DNA from: Chitinophagales bacterium | GTDB lineage: Bacteria > Bacteroidota > Bacteroidia > Chitinophagales > JADJOU01 | Direction of reading: 5' to 3' | Assembly: GCA_025455685.1 (NCBI GenBank) | Contig: JALOMB010000008.1 | Span: forward strand, 1-37,980 | Length of the DNA stretch: 37,980 nucleotides | In this document: positions 1-9,598 of the stretch, piece after piece | Numbering within the stretch: the first letter of the stretch is position 1 | Layout: the number at the start of each line of letters is the position of its first letter | The notes under the pieces: model-generated | Seen by the model: the letters and a program-made list of their open reading frames with translations, nothing else | What the model was told of the DNA's origin: nothing | Database searches by the model: none | Translations under genes and position numbers: made by a program

Positions 1-115
1 AGAAAAGATTGAAATAAACTATTCGATATGTCGAATTAATTGATTTAGAGTAGGTTGTAGAAGGAAGTAAAAGAGAGAAAAGATTTTGAAAATAAATATT
101 CAATACTTCTACGCC

Positions 116-139
116 TTTCAAGGTGTTTTCACCTTGAAA
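116..139. repeat. perfect inverted repeat (10-bp arms, TTTT loop)
   Basis: TTTCAAGGTG-TTTT-CACCTTGAAA, not followed by a T-tract in either direction. Confidence 0.9.
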
Positions 140-294
140 TAATAAACCATCCCAAACTCACTCGCACCCCACGAGTAAGTATATAAAAATTGCTTCTAGC
201 TATAAAAAAATTATTCAATGTTGGTGTAATATGGGTCGTTAAAAGTGTATATTTATTATTGCCATACTCTGTTTTATACTTTGAACCTGAGTTT

Positions 295-807
295 TTAAAG
301 GTTGTTTTTATATTCCCAATTCAAAATCGCTTTTTTAGTCTCTTGACCCCATAGATACTGACCTATATCGCCACTCTTACGCACGACGCGATGGCAAGGC
401 ACTACAAGCGAAAAAGGATTACTGCCTACTGCCGTCCCTACTGCCCGAAAAGCTTTCGGACGATTGATTTGTGTTGCCAAAGTTTCATAACTCGCCATTT
501 TGCCAAATTCTATCTGAGTCATGGCGCGCCATACCGAAATTTGAAATTCTGTATAGCCATTTAAATAGACCATTTCCCATGGAAATTCAAAAATATTGGG
601 TTGAGACAAAAACTCCTTGACCCAACTTTTTTCTACTAACTTTATGGGTTTGAAGCTAAAATTAGGAAATACTTTAGACATGAAGTCCTTTTGGTTATGG
701 AGCCCTGTCTCGAGATAAACATAAGCAAGTAGGCCATCAATATGATATTCATAGATTGGGCCAAAAGGACTATTGATTTCAAATACAGAGTTCATTTTAT
801 AAGTCAA
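295..807 (-). CDS. ogt: methylated-DNA--[protein]-cysteine S-methyltransferase
   Basis: C-terminal PCHRVV active-site motif and the AVGxAxxxNPFxLVVPCHRV context. An internal Met at 795 is an alternative start. Confidence 0.93.
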   Translation of the reverse strand: MTYKMNSVFEINSPFGPIYEYHIDGLLAYVYLETGLHNQKDFMSKVFPNFSFKPIKLVEKSWVKEFLSQPNIFEFPWEMVYLNGYTEFQISVWRAMTQIEFGKMASYETLATQINRPKAFRAVGTAVGSNPFSLVVPCHRVVRKSGDIGQYLWGQETKKAILNWEYKNNL

Positions 808-2083
808 AAACCACCAAATTATTCAAATTATTTAAAGAAATTTTTTGCAACGTTCCTACCCATTCCGCCCGATATGGCGTGCGACAGCGAATATAGTTGT
901 CGGTATAACCATACATAAATCCATCATTTTCTGCATGTTCGAAGAGAATTTCTCTTTCTTGGCCGATAAATGATTTGTAAAAGTTTTTTTTCTTTTCTAC
1001 AGAAATTTTTCGAAAAGCCTCGTTTCTCTTTCTGCGTTCTTCAATGGGAACGAAATGCTCAGATTTAAGGGCTCTAGTGTTGTCGCGCTCAGAGTAGGTG
1101 AAGACGTGAAGATAACTGATAGGAAGTGATTGAACGAAATTGAGGCTATTCTGGAAATGTGCCTCAGACTCATCTCTGTATCCTACGATGACATCGACTC
1201 CAATGCAGGCATGCGGCATTTTCGCTTTGATATATTCGATTCGGTTTCGGTATAAGTCGGTATCGTACTTTCGGTGCATGATTTTGAGCATTTCATCATC
1301 GCCACTCTGTAGTGGAATATGAAAATGCGGCATAAATTTTTGACTTTGAGCGACTAAATCTATGATTTCTTCGTTGAGCAAGTTTGGTTCTATTGAGGAA
1401 ATTCTCACGCGAATTTTGTCAGGTAAGGCTTCTATAGCGCTAACCAAATCAATAAACCCCTCTTGATGCCCTTTCCCAAAATCGCCTGTGTTTACGCCTG
1501 TTAAGACTATTTCTTGAACCCCTTCTTCGAGGGCGGATTTTATGGTTTGCATCGTTTGTTCGACATTGCCACTGCGGCTTCGGCCTCGAGCCAAAGGTAT
1601 CGTACAGAAACTACAAAAATAATCACATCCATCCTGAATTTTGATAAAAGTCCTAGTCCTATCTCCTTTGGTATAGGAAGGATGGAATGCTCGGACTTCT
1701 TTGATTTCTCCAGCGATATAAGTAGGTGAGGCGTCATCTAGTTTGAGTAAATGCTGCGATAAATTGAATTTTTCGTGTGCTCCTAAGACTAAGTCCACGC
1801 CAGGAATTTCGGAGATTTCTTTGGGTTTGAGCTGCGCATAGCAACCGATGATGATGACTTTGGATTCAGGAGCTTTTCGTTTGATTTTCCTAATTAAATA
1901 ATTACATTCTTTATCGGCGTTTTCTGTTACTGAGCAGGTATTGAGTACGTAGTAGTCAGCCCAATCTTCAAACGGTACCGAAACGAAGCCGCTATCTTGG
2001 GCTTGCTTGACCAAGGTAGCCGTTTCAGAGTAATTGAGTTTGCAGCCTAAGGTATGAAAAGCAATTTTATGAGAATAGTTCAT
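797..2083 (-). CDS. mtaB: tRNA (t6A37) methylthiotransferase MtaB, radical SAM
   Basis: N-terminal HTLGCKLNYSET, radical-SAM CDYFCSFC, RGRSRS and the methylthiotransferase layout. Confidence 0.93.
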   Translation of the reverse strand: MNYSHKIAFHTLGCKLNYSETATLVKQAQDSGFVSVPFEDWADYYVLNTCSVTENADKECNYLIRKIKRKAPESKVIIIGCYAQLKPKEISEIPGVDLVLGAHEKFNLSQHLLKLDDASPTYIAGEIKEVRAFHPSYTKGDRTRTFIKIQDGCDYFCSFCTIPLARGRSRSGNVEQTMQTIKSALEEGVQEIVLTGVNTGDFGKGHQEGFIDLVSAIEALPDKIRVRISSIEPNLLNEEIIDLVAQSQKFMPHFHIPLQSGDDEMLKIMHRKYDTDLYRNRIEYIKAKMPHACIGVDVIVGYRDESEAHFQNSLNFVQSLPISYLHVFTYSERDNTRALKSEHFVPIEERRKRNEAFRKISVEKKKNFYKSFIGQEREILFEHAENDGFMYGYTDNYIRCRTPYRAEWVGTLQKISLNNLNNLVVFDL

Positions 2084-3033
2084 TATATTTTATGGAAATT
2101 AAACTTAACTTTATTTACTTTGTAATGTTTTCGGATAACAGTATTGTCCACTTCAGCAGGCAAAATTCCAGTATAGTATATATCTACGATATCTTGGCTG
2201 AAATCGATATCTTTATTAAGCACGATAAATGATTTAGTATGAAGGTAATTTTGAATATAATTTTCTACATTGTGTTTTAAAATTGTGTCGTGGAATTTTC
2301 TATATGAAAAAAACAAAGAAGGAAAGAAAATAATGGAAAAAATGACACTTAGGATGAGTTTATGAGACCTTTTGAAGATTTCTTGATGAGAAAATTTCAT
2401 CATTTTAGCAGCGAGAAAAGACCCTAATAAGATAAAATAACTATTGGTGATATATAAATAGATGCCACCAAACGCGATAGGCCAGTTTTGATTGACTATC
2501 CCGAAGCCACAAGCACTCAAGGGTGGAATACACGAAGTAGCAATTGCGACTCCGACTAAATATCTACTGCCTTCCCGAAGTGAAATAGCGATAAATCCTG
2601 CAAAGCCACCTGCAAATGCGACAAAAATATCAAAGACAGTCACGGAACTGTAATTAATAAGATTCTGAGAGGTAGTATAAAAAGGGGAGAAAAAAAAGTA
2701 CAATATTGCGACTAAAAGGCTAATAGAAATAATGATGAGCATATTCTTGAGACCATAACGAATAATATTGAAGTCATATTTAGCTAAACCAAAACTCACT
2801 GCATAAGTAGGACCCATAAGTGGAGAGAGGATCATAGAACCCAATATCATAGAAGTACTGTCGATATTTAGGCCTACACAAGCTATAAATACTGCGATAA
2901 TCATAACCCAAAGATTGATTCCTTTGAATTTTGCTTCACGGATTATTTCTTCTTCTATGGTTTGGTTGTCGTCTTCTTTTGGGATATAAAACAAGTAGCG
3001 AAAAAACCGAGCTAAGACTTCGAGTTTGTACAT
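2083..3033 (-). CDS. DUF389 domain-containing membrane protein
   Basis: Multi-TM protein with GLNxDSTSMILGSMILSPLMGP, typical of DUF389/TIGR00341. Start trimmed from the track's 3168 to MYKLEV (3033), because the longer ORF overlaps the divergent TPR gene. Confidence 0.85.
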   Translation of the reverse strand: MYKLEVLARFFRYLFYIPKEDDNQTIEEEIIREAKFKGINLWVMIIAVFIACVGLNIDSTSMILGSMILSPLMGPTYAVSFGLAKYDFNIIRYGLKNMLIIISISLLVAILYFFFSPFYTTSQNLINYSSVTVFDIFVAFAGGFAGFIAISLREGSRYLVGVAIATSCIPPLSACGFGIVNQNWPIAFGGIYLYITNSYFILLGSFLAAKMMKFSHQEIFKRSHKLILSVIFSIIFFPSLFFSYRKFHDTILKHNVENYIQNYLHTKSFIVLNKDIDFSQDIVDIYYTGILPAEVDNTVIRKHYKVNKVKFNFHKI

Positions 3034-3051
3034 TTGACAAATTTTTAGAGA

Positions 3052-3059
3052 CAAAAATA
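3052..3059 (-). promoter_or_regulatory. Bacteroidota-type -7 box (TATTTTTG on the minus strand) upstream of the DUF389 gene
   Basis: CAAAAATA on the plus strand, about 20 bp from the proposed start at 3033. Fits TAnnTTTG. Confidence 0.5.
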
Positions 3060-3105
3060 ATGGATTTATATAATTTGAATAAGTTTTTTTTTCTATTTTT
3101 ACCCA

Positions 3106-3825
3106 ATGAAAAGTATTGGCGTTGGATTTTTCTTGTTTTTTAGTGGGATATTTGTTTTTAATATCCAAGCACAGAGATTTACAATTTTAGCTCAAGATAA
3201 ATTAAAGGCTCGTGATACGCAAGGTGCAATGCTTTTTATTGATAGTTGTATTCGTTTTGATGAGCGTCCTACTGATTGTTTATGGGAATTAGCTAATATA
3301 CGCTATGATTTTAAGCAGTATGATCAGGCAGTTCGGGTACTCTCTAGTTTGATACATCAGCTTCCACAGGACTACACTGCATGGAATCTCAAAGGGTTGA
3401 GTTATATAGAGCTCAAGCAATATGATTCAGCTAAAATTTGTTTTCAGCAGGCCGTTAAGTTAAATCCTGATGAAGCGCATTTCTATTCTAATTGGGCTAA
3501 GGCTTATGTCGGTCTAGGAGATTTTGATAAAGCGACACGATTGTATTCTACGGCAATATTGCTTGATGATGCGCAACCTAATTTTTATATCAATCGTTCG
3601 ATTTGTTATGATCAATTGGGAATAGAAGACAAGGCTAGAGAGGACTTCAAAAAAGCCCAATCATTAAATCCAAACAATCCTTTATTAAAGCAAAATAAAA
3701 CTATTGTTCAGAAGTATGCTACTAAATCTTGGATTAAATTTATCATGTTTTCTGGAATTCTTCTCGGCATTATGATTTTAATTACAATTTTGAGAAAAAA
3801 ACAATGGAACCATGAAAATAATTAA
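3106..3825 (+). CDS. tetratricopeptide repeat protein with N-terminal signal/anchor and C-terminal TM helix
   Basis: Successive TPR units (AWNLKGLSYIELKQYDSAKICFQQAVKLNPDEAHFYSNWAKAYVGLGDFDKA) and C-terminal hydrophobic IKFIMFSGILLGIMILITIL. Confidence 0.88.
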   Translation: MKSIGVGFFLFFSGIFVFNIQAQRFTILAQDKLKARDTQGAMLFIDSCIRFDERPTDCLWELANIRYDFKQYDQAVRVLSSLIHQLPQDYTAWNLKGLSYIELKQYDSAKICFQQAVKLNPDEAHFYSNWAKAYVGLGDFDKATRLYSTAILLDDAQPNFYINRSICYDQLGIEDKAREDFKKAQSLNPNNPLLKQNKTIVQKYATKSWIKFIMFSGILLGIMILITILRKKQWNHENN

Positions 3826-3861
3826 CCACTGCTTTGAGACAAAGTATTATAATTTAATTGA

Positions 3862-4809
3862 ATGAAAGTACTCATTACAGGCATTGCAGGGTTTATAGGT
3901 AGTAGCTTAGCGGATTTTCTTTTGGATCAAGGTTGCGAAGTAGTAGGAATTGACAATTTTGATGATTTCTATCCTAAAGCTATCAAAGAAAAAAACCTAA
4001 AGTCAATAGTCAATCATCTTAATGCGGAATTTATAGAAGCGGATATTTTAGATATAAGTCAGGCTTTGGCGCTTGTAAAACAAATCGATGTCGTAGTTCA
4101 TATCGCTGCTAAAGCTGGGGTAAGACCTTCGATTGAGAATCCTGATGCCTATATTCTCAATAATATTTTGGGAACACAGAGAGTTTTAGATTTTTGTGTA
4201 CAGCGAGCTATTAAATCTATTGTGTTTGCTTCATCTTCCTCTATTTATGGCAATCAAACCTTGCCTTTTAGTGAGTCTTTTAAACTCGACAAACCTATTT
4301 CTCCTTATGCATACACTAAGATTTCTGGAGAGCTTATGATGCAGACATATCATCATCTATATCAGCTAAATGTCATTTGCCTTCGTTTCTTCACGGTATA
4401 TGGTCCGAGACAAAGGCCTGATTTAGCGATCAACAAATTTATTTCCCAAATTACTCAGGATCAACCTATAACACTTTTTGGAGATGGAACTACTTCGAGG
4501 GATTATACTTTTATAGCGGATATAGTTCGAGGCGTATTTTCAGCTATCAATTTAGTATTAAGTGATAAGCCAATTTTCGAAGCGATAAATCTAGGAAGTC
4601 AAAATCCCATAAAACTCATTGATATGGTAGAAGAGCTCTATCGTGCGCTTCAAAAAAAGCCCCAAATTGAATTTCTTCCAATGCAATCAGGCGATGTAGA
4701 CCATACCTATTCTGATATAGCTAAAGCTAAAGAGATTTTAGGTTATGAGCCTCAGGTGACCTTTTCAGAAGGAATAGCTAGATTTATAGCTTGGCATCGA
4801 TCCAATTAA
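3862..4809 (+). CDS. NAD-dependent epimerase/dehydratase (UDP-glucuronate 4-epimerase-like)
   Basis: GITGFIG-type Rossmann motif (GIAGFIGSSL), SSSSIYG, YxxxK (YAYTK), FFTVYGPRQRPD, FGDGTTSRDYTFI. Confidence 0.9.
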   Translation: MKVLITGIAGFIGSSLADFLLDQGCEVVGIDNFDDFYPKAIKEKNLKSIVNHLNAEFIEADILDISQALALVKQIDVVVHIAAKAGVRPSIENPDAYILNNILGTQRVLDFCVQRAIKSIVFASSSSIYGNQTLPFSESFKLDKPISPYAYTKISGELMMQTYHHLYQLNVICLRFFTVYGPRQRPDLAINKFISQITQDQPITLFGDGTTSRDYTFIADIVRGVFSAINLVLSDKPIFEAINLGSQNPIKLIDMVEELYRALQKKPQIEFLPMQSGDVDHTYSDIAKAKEILGYEPQVTFSEGIARFIAWHRSN

Positions 4810-5567
4810 GCTAAAAAAGTAATTTCTTTGATTTGGCAAGTATGTATTGTTTCTGATTCGGAAATTTGAAGTCTTCCGAAGTCGTCGATGCCGATTATTT
4901 TTCCTAAGAAATCTCTATTCTCTATGCGATAAGGAGCCAAGACGTCTTTTAAATAAAGATGATCTAAATACAAAGTTTTGTTTGTATTTCTAGACGTATC
5001 GAAGTTAGTGATGTATCTTTGTATTATTTCAAGTAAATTGTCGGTGAATTCTTGCAAATCTATTTTTTTTTCTAGTATTTTTGAGATTGAAGTGGCCTTA
5101 GGGATATGAGTAAATTCTTGTTGATTTACATTAATGCCTATACCGATTATACTATATTCTAATGCTTGTGACCAGGAATTTTCTATGAGTATGCCTGCGA
5201 ACTTATTTTCTTCATAATATAGGTCGTTGGGCCATTTTATTTTTAATTTAGCGGCGATTTCAGGGGTAAGGTATGTCCTAGAAGCATCCAAAATACTAAG
5301 GCTTATTAAGATATTGAGGTCAAATATATCTTCTGCTTTTATTTTAGGTTTCGGCCAAAGGAAACTCAAGTAAAGGTTTTCTCCTAAATTTCCATGCCAT
5401 TGATTTCCTCTTTGTCCTCTGCCTCGAGTTTGGTGTTTGGCTATGACACATATAAACTCATTTTTTTTTGAAGATTTAACCACTTCTTTTAGATAATCTT
5501 GAGTAGAGTTTAAGGTGTCTATAACTATAGGATAATTGTTAAAAAATCTTTTGTTTCTAGGATACAA
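4806..5567 (-). CDS. birA: biotin--[acetyl-CoA-carboxylase] ligase, catalytic domain only
   Basis: STQDYLKE, GRGQRGNQWHG, NLYLSFLWP, KWPNDLYY, GIGINVN. No N-terminal HTH. Confidence 0.92.
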   Translation of the reverse strand: MYPRNKRFFNNYPIVIDTLNSTQDYLKEVVKSSKKNEFICVIAKHQTRGRGQRGNQWHGNLGENLYLSFLWPKPKIKAEDIFDLNILISLSILDASRTYLTPEIAAKLKIKWPNDLYYEENKFAGILIENSWSQALEYSIIGIGINVNQQEFTHIPKATSISKILEKKIDLQEFTDNLLEIIQRYITNFDTSRNTNKTLYLDHLYLKDVLAPYRIENRDFLGKIIGIDDFGRLQISESETIHTCQIKEITFLA

Positions 5568-5590
5568 AGCTTGAATTGTTTTTTTATTGT

Positions 5591-5598
5591 TATTTTTG
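5591..5598 (+). promoter_or_regulatory. -7 box TATTTTTG upstream of rsfS
   Basis: TAnnTTTG consensus in the gap between divergent birA and rsfS. Confidence 0.45.
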
Positions 5599-5677
5599 TG
5601 TAAATGTAATTTTATTTTCTAAAACAACGATTATTATTTTGAGTCTTATATCTAAACCAATTATTCCAAGTGATCTA

Positions 5678-6013
5678 ATGTTGAAAACCATTATAGCAGT
5701 GCTCGAAGACAGAAAAGCACAAGATATAGTCTATATCGATCTCAGAGAAAACGAAGAAGCCCTTATAGATTATATGGTTGTATGTGAAGGTAATAGCAAT
5801 ACCCAAGTCGCAGCACTCAGCAATAATCTCAATAGAGATGTATATGAACGTATCAAAGTGTTTCCATTTCGTATGGAATACACTTCCAATGATGTATGGA
5901 CAATTTTGGATTATTTCGAAATAGTAGTACATATTTTCCAACGTGAAACAAGACAATTTTATCAGCTCGAAGATTTATGGTCTGACAGTCCTATTTATGC
6001 TATCGAGCATTAA
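5678..6013 (+). CDS. rsfS: ribosome silencing factor RsfS
   Basis: MLKTIIAVLEDRKAQDIVYIDLRE...DYMVVCEGNSNTQV...WTILDYFEIVVHIFQRETRQFYQLEDLWSD. Start moved from 5576 to the internal Met at 5678. Confidence 0.93.
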   Translation: MLKTIIAVLEDRKAQDIVYIDLRENEEALIDYMVVCEGNSNTQVAALSNNLNRDVYERIKVFPFRMEYTSNDVWTILDYFEIVVHIFQRETRQFYQLEDLWSDSPIYAIEH

Positions 6014-6033
6014 CAATTTATTTATTTTATTAT

Positions 6034-8055
6034 ATGAGCAATTCACCTAACACACAAAATCGAAAACCCAAAAAAAAACCAAGTTATTCTTTTCTATACT
6101 TGGGTATGTTTGCTATTATTGGATTTATCTTGGTAGGCCAATTTTTCGGAGATATTTCATCAATTGAGATTACTCGATTGGACTTTGATAAATTATTTCT
6201 CAAGAGGCATATTTCAAAAGTAGAAACGATCAACGACCAAAAGGCCTTAGTATATATTTACAAAGATACTTTGTCGCTTCCGGAATATAAGAGTTATAAA
6301 ATTCCGATGAGTTTGGCGAAAGAAGAAAGTCCTATTTTTACTTTTAAAATATCTGATGCAGGAGCCCTTGAGGATCATGTAAAAGAATTGGTAAAAACAC
6401 ATGGAGTAGCTGAAATTCCCGTGATTCCGTCATATGAATCTAATTCTTTTTTTACATGGATGATAAATCTTTTGCCTGTATTGATATTGGTAGGTTTCTG
6501 GTACTTTATGCTTAGGAGTCCTGGTAGTGGAGAAGGAGGAGGTTTCCCAGGGGGACAGATATTTTCTATTGGCAAATCAAAAGCACAGTTGTTTGATGAA
6601 AATGCGACTGGTCAAATTACCTTTGCTCAGGTAGCAGGTCTTGATGAAGAGAAAGTAGAGGTAGAAGAAATAGTCTCATTTTTAAAAGACCCTCAAAAAT
6701 ACACAAATCTAGGTGGCAAAATCCCAAAAGGAGCACTTTTGATAGGCCCTCCGGGGACGGGCAAGACGCTTTTAGCTAAAGCAATGGCTGGTGAAGCCAA
6801 GGTGCCTTTTTTTAGTATGTCCGGATCGGATTTCGTAGAGATGTTTGTGGGCGTAGGTGCGAGTAGGGTAAGAGATTTGTTTAAACAAGCGCGTGACAAA
6901 TCGCCTTGTATTGTCTTCATTGATGAGATTGATGCTATTGGACGCTCTAGAAATAAAAGTGTCGTAGGGGGAAATGACGAAAGAGAAGCCACCTTAAATC
7001 AACTCCTGGTTGAAATGGATGGATTTGGTTCGGATAAGGCAGTGATTATTTTGGCAGCGACCAATAGACCTGATATTTTGGATGACGCCTTGCTCAGACC
7101 TGGTCGTTTTGACAGACAAATTCATATCAATCGCCCTGATATGAAAGGAAGAGAGCAAATTTTCAAAGTTCATGTAAAGCCGATAAAAACAGAGGATAAT
7201 ATCGATGTGAAACGACTAGCAGAGCTAACCCCAGGGTTTGTAGGTGCAGACATCGCTAACATTTGCAATGAGGCAGCATTGGTGGCAGCTCGTAAAAATA
7301 AATCTGCAGTTACCATGGAGGATTTTAATGATGCTATTGATAGAGTGACTTCAGGATTAGAGAAGAAAAATAAATTAATCTCAAAAGAAGAGAAAAAATC
7401 TATTGCATACCACGAAGCAGGCCATGCATTGGTAAGTTGGCATCTCGAATATGCCCATCCATTTGTACGAGTTACTATTATACCACGAAGCGAGTCATTG
7501 GGCCATGCTTTGTATTTGCCCAAAGAAAAATACCTCACTATCAAAGAAGAACTAGAAGATAGAATATGTGTTTCACTTGGTGGTCGAGCTGCAGAGGACT
7601 TGGCTTTCGGTCAAATATCTACCGGAGCTCTTAGTGACTTAGATCATGTCACTCAATTAGCCTATTCTATGGTTACGGTATATGGGATGAGTGAAAAAGT
7701 CGGCAATGTATCTTTTTATCGCATGTCTCAGAACTCTTATGATAAGCCCTATTCTGATCAAACAAGTGAGCTTATCGACAAAGAAGTCAGAGCGATCATC
7801 GATATTCAGTATGAAAGAGCCAAAAAATTACTTAATGAACGTCGAGATCAGTTGGATTTATTAGCCAACTCTTTGCTAGAACGAGAGGTATTAGTTAAAT
7901 CTGATTTAGAGGTATTGTTTGGCAAGCGAATTTGGGATAAAGATGAAGAAATACAAGATGATTCACAATCAAATGTAGCAGAAGATACTATCGAAACGGA
8001 TCAAACGCTCAATATCATAGAAAATATCAATACTGATACGAAATCTGAAGGATAA
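6034..8055 (+). CDS. ftsH: ATP-dependent zinc metalloprotease FtsH
   Basis: Walker [47 protein letters not shown] zinc motif, two N-terminal TM segments. Confidence 0.98.
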   Translation: MSNSPNTQNRKPKKKPSYSFLYLGMFAIIGFILVGQFFGDISSIEITRLDFDKLFLKRHISKVETINDQKALVYIYKDTLSLPEYKSYKIPMSLAKEESPIFTFKISDAGALEDHVKELVKTHGVAEIPVIPSYESNSFFTWMINLLPVLILVGFWYFMLRSPGSGEGGGFPGGQIFSIGKSKAQLFDENATGQITFAQVAGLDEEKVEVEEIVSFLKDPQKYTNLGGKIPKGALLIGPPGTGKTLLAKAMAGEAKVPFFSMSGSDFVEMFVGVGASRVRDLFKQARDKSPCIVFIDEIDAIGRSRNKSVVGGNDEREATLNQLLVEMDGFGSDKAVIILAATNRPDILDDALLRPGRFDRQIHINRPDMKGREQIFKVHVKPIKTEDNIDVKRLAELTPGFVGADIANICNEAALVAARKNKSAVTMEDFNDAIDRVTSGLEKKNKLISKEEKKSIAYHEAGHALVSWHLEYAHPFVRVTIIPRSESLGHALYLPKEKYLTIKEELEDRICVSLGGRAAEDLAFGQISTGALSDLDHVTQLAYSMVTVYGMSEKVGNVSFYRMSQNSYDKPYSDQTSELIDKEVRAIIDIQYERAKKLLNERRDQLDLLANSLLEREVLVKSDLEVLFGKRIWDKDEEIQDDSQSNVAEDTIETDQTLNIIENINTDTKSEG

Positions 8056-8063
8056 TTTGTGTT

Positions 8064-8885
8064 ATGCGACAGGTCTTAAGTCTTGTTTTTCTGAGCATAG
8101 GATTTATGTTTTTGCAAGGGTTCTTAGGAAAACAAAGCGCTAAGCAGAATATAGTAGCTGTATCGAATTCTAGTGAAATTCCTCAAGAAATCAAACGCTT
8201 AGTAGCTTTTTACCCAGTAACTTTTGATTCGATTTCTCAAGACCTCGTATTTTTGGATGGTACTAGAATGCCTATAAAAGTAAAAAAATCTTTGAAAAGC
8301 CATATTGATATTGACAATCCGTCTATTATGGATATGTTTTGCCAAGCTTATCCATTGGGTGATTCATTTCAGCATGTACTTCAAGCCAAATCAGATCCGG
8401 GAAGATACCGAAATATGGATTTCTTTATGAAAATTTATGGAAATACCCCTCAAGCTGTAGAAAAGAACTTGGTCACACTGGTTTTTTGTCCTAAAATCTC
8501 ACCTCAGAAAATTCAAGTGACACGAGTTATGGGTATAGATTCTATTTTTAGAAATTTATCAGCCGCATTAGACTCGCATCCCGAATTTAAACCTTATCTT
8601 CAGAATATCGGTGGGACATATAACTGGCGAAAAATCAAGGGTACGAATCGTATCAGCATGCATAGCTTTGGAATGACTATAGATCTCAACATCAAGCACA
8701 GCCATTACTGGCAATGGGACTGCAACTGTCATGACGAAACCAAAACCCTGACTTATCGCAATAAAATTCCAATTGAGTTAGTTAAAATTTTTGAACGTTT
8801 TGGTTTTATTTGGGGTGGAAAATGGACACACTATGATACCATGCATTTTGAATACAGACCAGAGTTGATTTTCGAAGTTGATTAG
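8064..8885 (+). CDS. M15 family metallopeptidase (D-alanyl-D-alanine carboxypeptidase-like)
   Basis: SMHSFGMTIDLN and GGKWTHYDTMHFEYRPE, matching the HxxxxxxD and HFE zinc ligands of M15. Confidence 0.82.
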   Translation: MRQVLSLVFLSIGFMFLQGFLGKQSAKQNIVAVSNSSEIPQEIKRLVAFYPVTFDSISQDLVFLDGTRMPIKVKKSLKSHIDIDNPSIMDMFCQAYPLGDSFQHVLQAKSDPGRYRNMDFFMKIYGNTPQAVEKNLVTLVFCPKISPQKIQVTRVMGIDSIFRNLSAALDSHPEFKPYLQNIGGTYNWRKIKGTNRISMHSFGMTIDLNIKHSHYWQWDCNCHDETKTLTYRNKIPIELVKIFERFGFIWGGKWTHYDTMHFEYRPELIFEVD

Positions 8886-8916
8886 ATTTTTTTCCCACAT
8901 TTTAAAAAAAATGTAT

Positions 8917-8924
8917 TATCTTTG
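8917..8924 (+). promoter_or_regulatory. -7 box TATCTTTG upstream of rplU
   Basis: TAnnTTTG about 25 bp before the start codon at 8948. Confidence 0.6.
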
Positions 8925-8947
8925 CATTTCCAAAAATATTAAGTTTT

Positions 8948-9250
8948 ATGTACGCAATAGTAGAAATAGCTGGAAAACAATACAAAGCTGAAGTAGGCAA
9001 AAAAATCTATATAGATTATATTCCTGGACAAGCAGGAGAAGAAGTTTCTTTTGACAAGGTATTGCTTTTAGACAATGGCTCAGTGACTGTAGGTACACCT
9101 ACGACAGGTAGTTTAGTTAAGGCTAAAATAGAAAAGAATGATTTGAAATCAGACAAAGTCATCGTTTTCAAAAAGAAAAGAAGAAAAGGGTACAAAGTCA
9201 AAAACGGCCACAGACAGTTATTTACTCAAATTTCAGTTCAAAGCATTTAA
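8948..9250 (+). CDS. rplU: 50S ribosomal protein L21
   Basis: MYAIVEIAGKQYKAEVG...KKRRKGYKVKNGHRQ. Confidence 0.98.
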   Translation: MYAIVEIAGKQYKAEVGKKIYIDYIPGQAGEEVSFDKVLLLDNGSVTVGTPTTGSLVKAKIEKNDLKSDKVIVFKKKRRKGYKVKNGHRQLFTQISVQSI

Positions 9251-9274
9251 TCATACTTATAAAATTAAACAATC

Positions 9275-9535
9275 ATGGCACATAAAAAAGGTGTAGGTAG
9301 TTCGAAGAACGGTAGAGAGTCAGAAAGTAAACGACTTGGCGTTAAAATTTATGGAGGACAGACTGTAATTCCAGGTAATATTATTGTAAGACAGCGTGGT
9401 ACACAATTCCATCCAGGTTTAGGCGTAGGTATAGGTAAGGACCATACAATTTTTGCTAAAATTCCAGGAAAAGTCTTATTTAAGAAAAAAGCTGGAGATA
9501 GGACTTTTATTTCGGTTATTGCTGAAGAAGCTTAA
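9275..9535 (+). CDS. rpmA: 50S ribosomal protein L27
   Basis: [48 protein letters not shown]. Confidence 0.98.
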   Translation: MAHKKGVGSSKNGRESESKRLGVKIYGGQTVIPGNIIVRQRGTQFHPGLGVGIGKDHTIFAKIPGKVLFKKKAGDRTFISVIAEEA

Positions 9536-9565
9536 TCCTAGATATATCTTATAACTTATAAATAT

Positions 9566-9595
9566 GCTCTGTCTTATCTCGATAGAGCTTTTTTT
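9566..9595 (+). terminator. Rho-independent terminator after rplU-rpmA
   Basis: GCTCTGTC-TTATCTC-GATAGAGC, an 8-bp stem with one G-U, followed directly by TTTTTTT. Confidence 0.85.
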
Positions 9596-9598
9596 ATT

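Noticed and set aside
5576-5677. N-terminal extension of RsfS
   Set aside because: Hydrophobic low-complexity 34 aa over a promoter-like region; RsfS homology begins at Met 5678.
7170-7544. 124-aa minus-strand ORF in ftsH, and 6375-6575 and 6693-6992 minus
   Set aside because: Antisense to highly conserved FtsH sequence.
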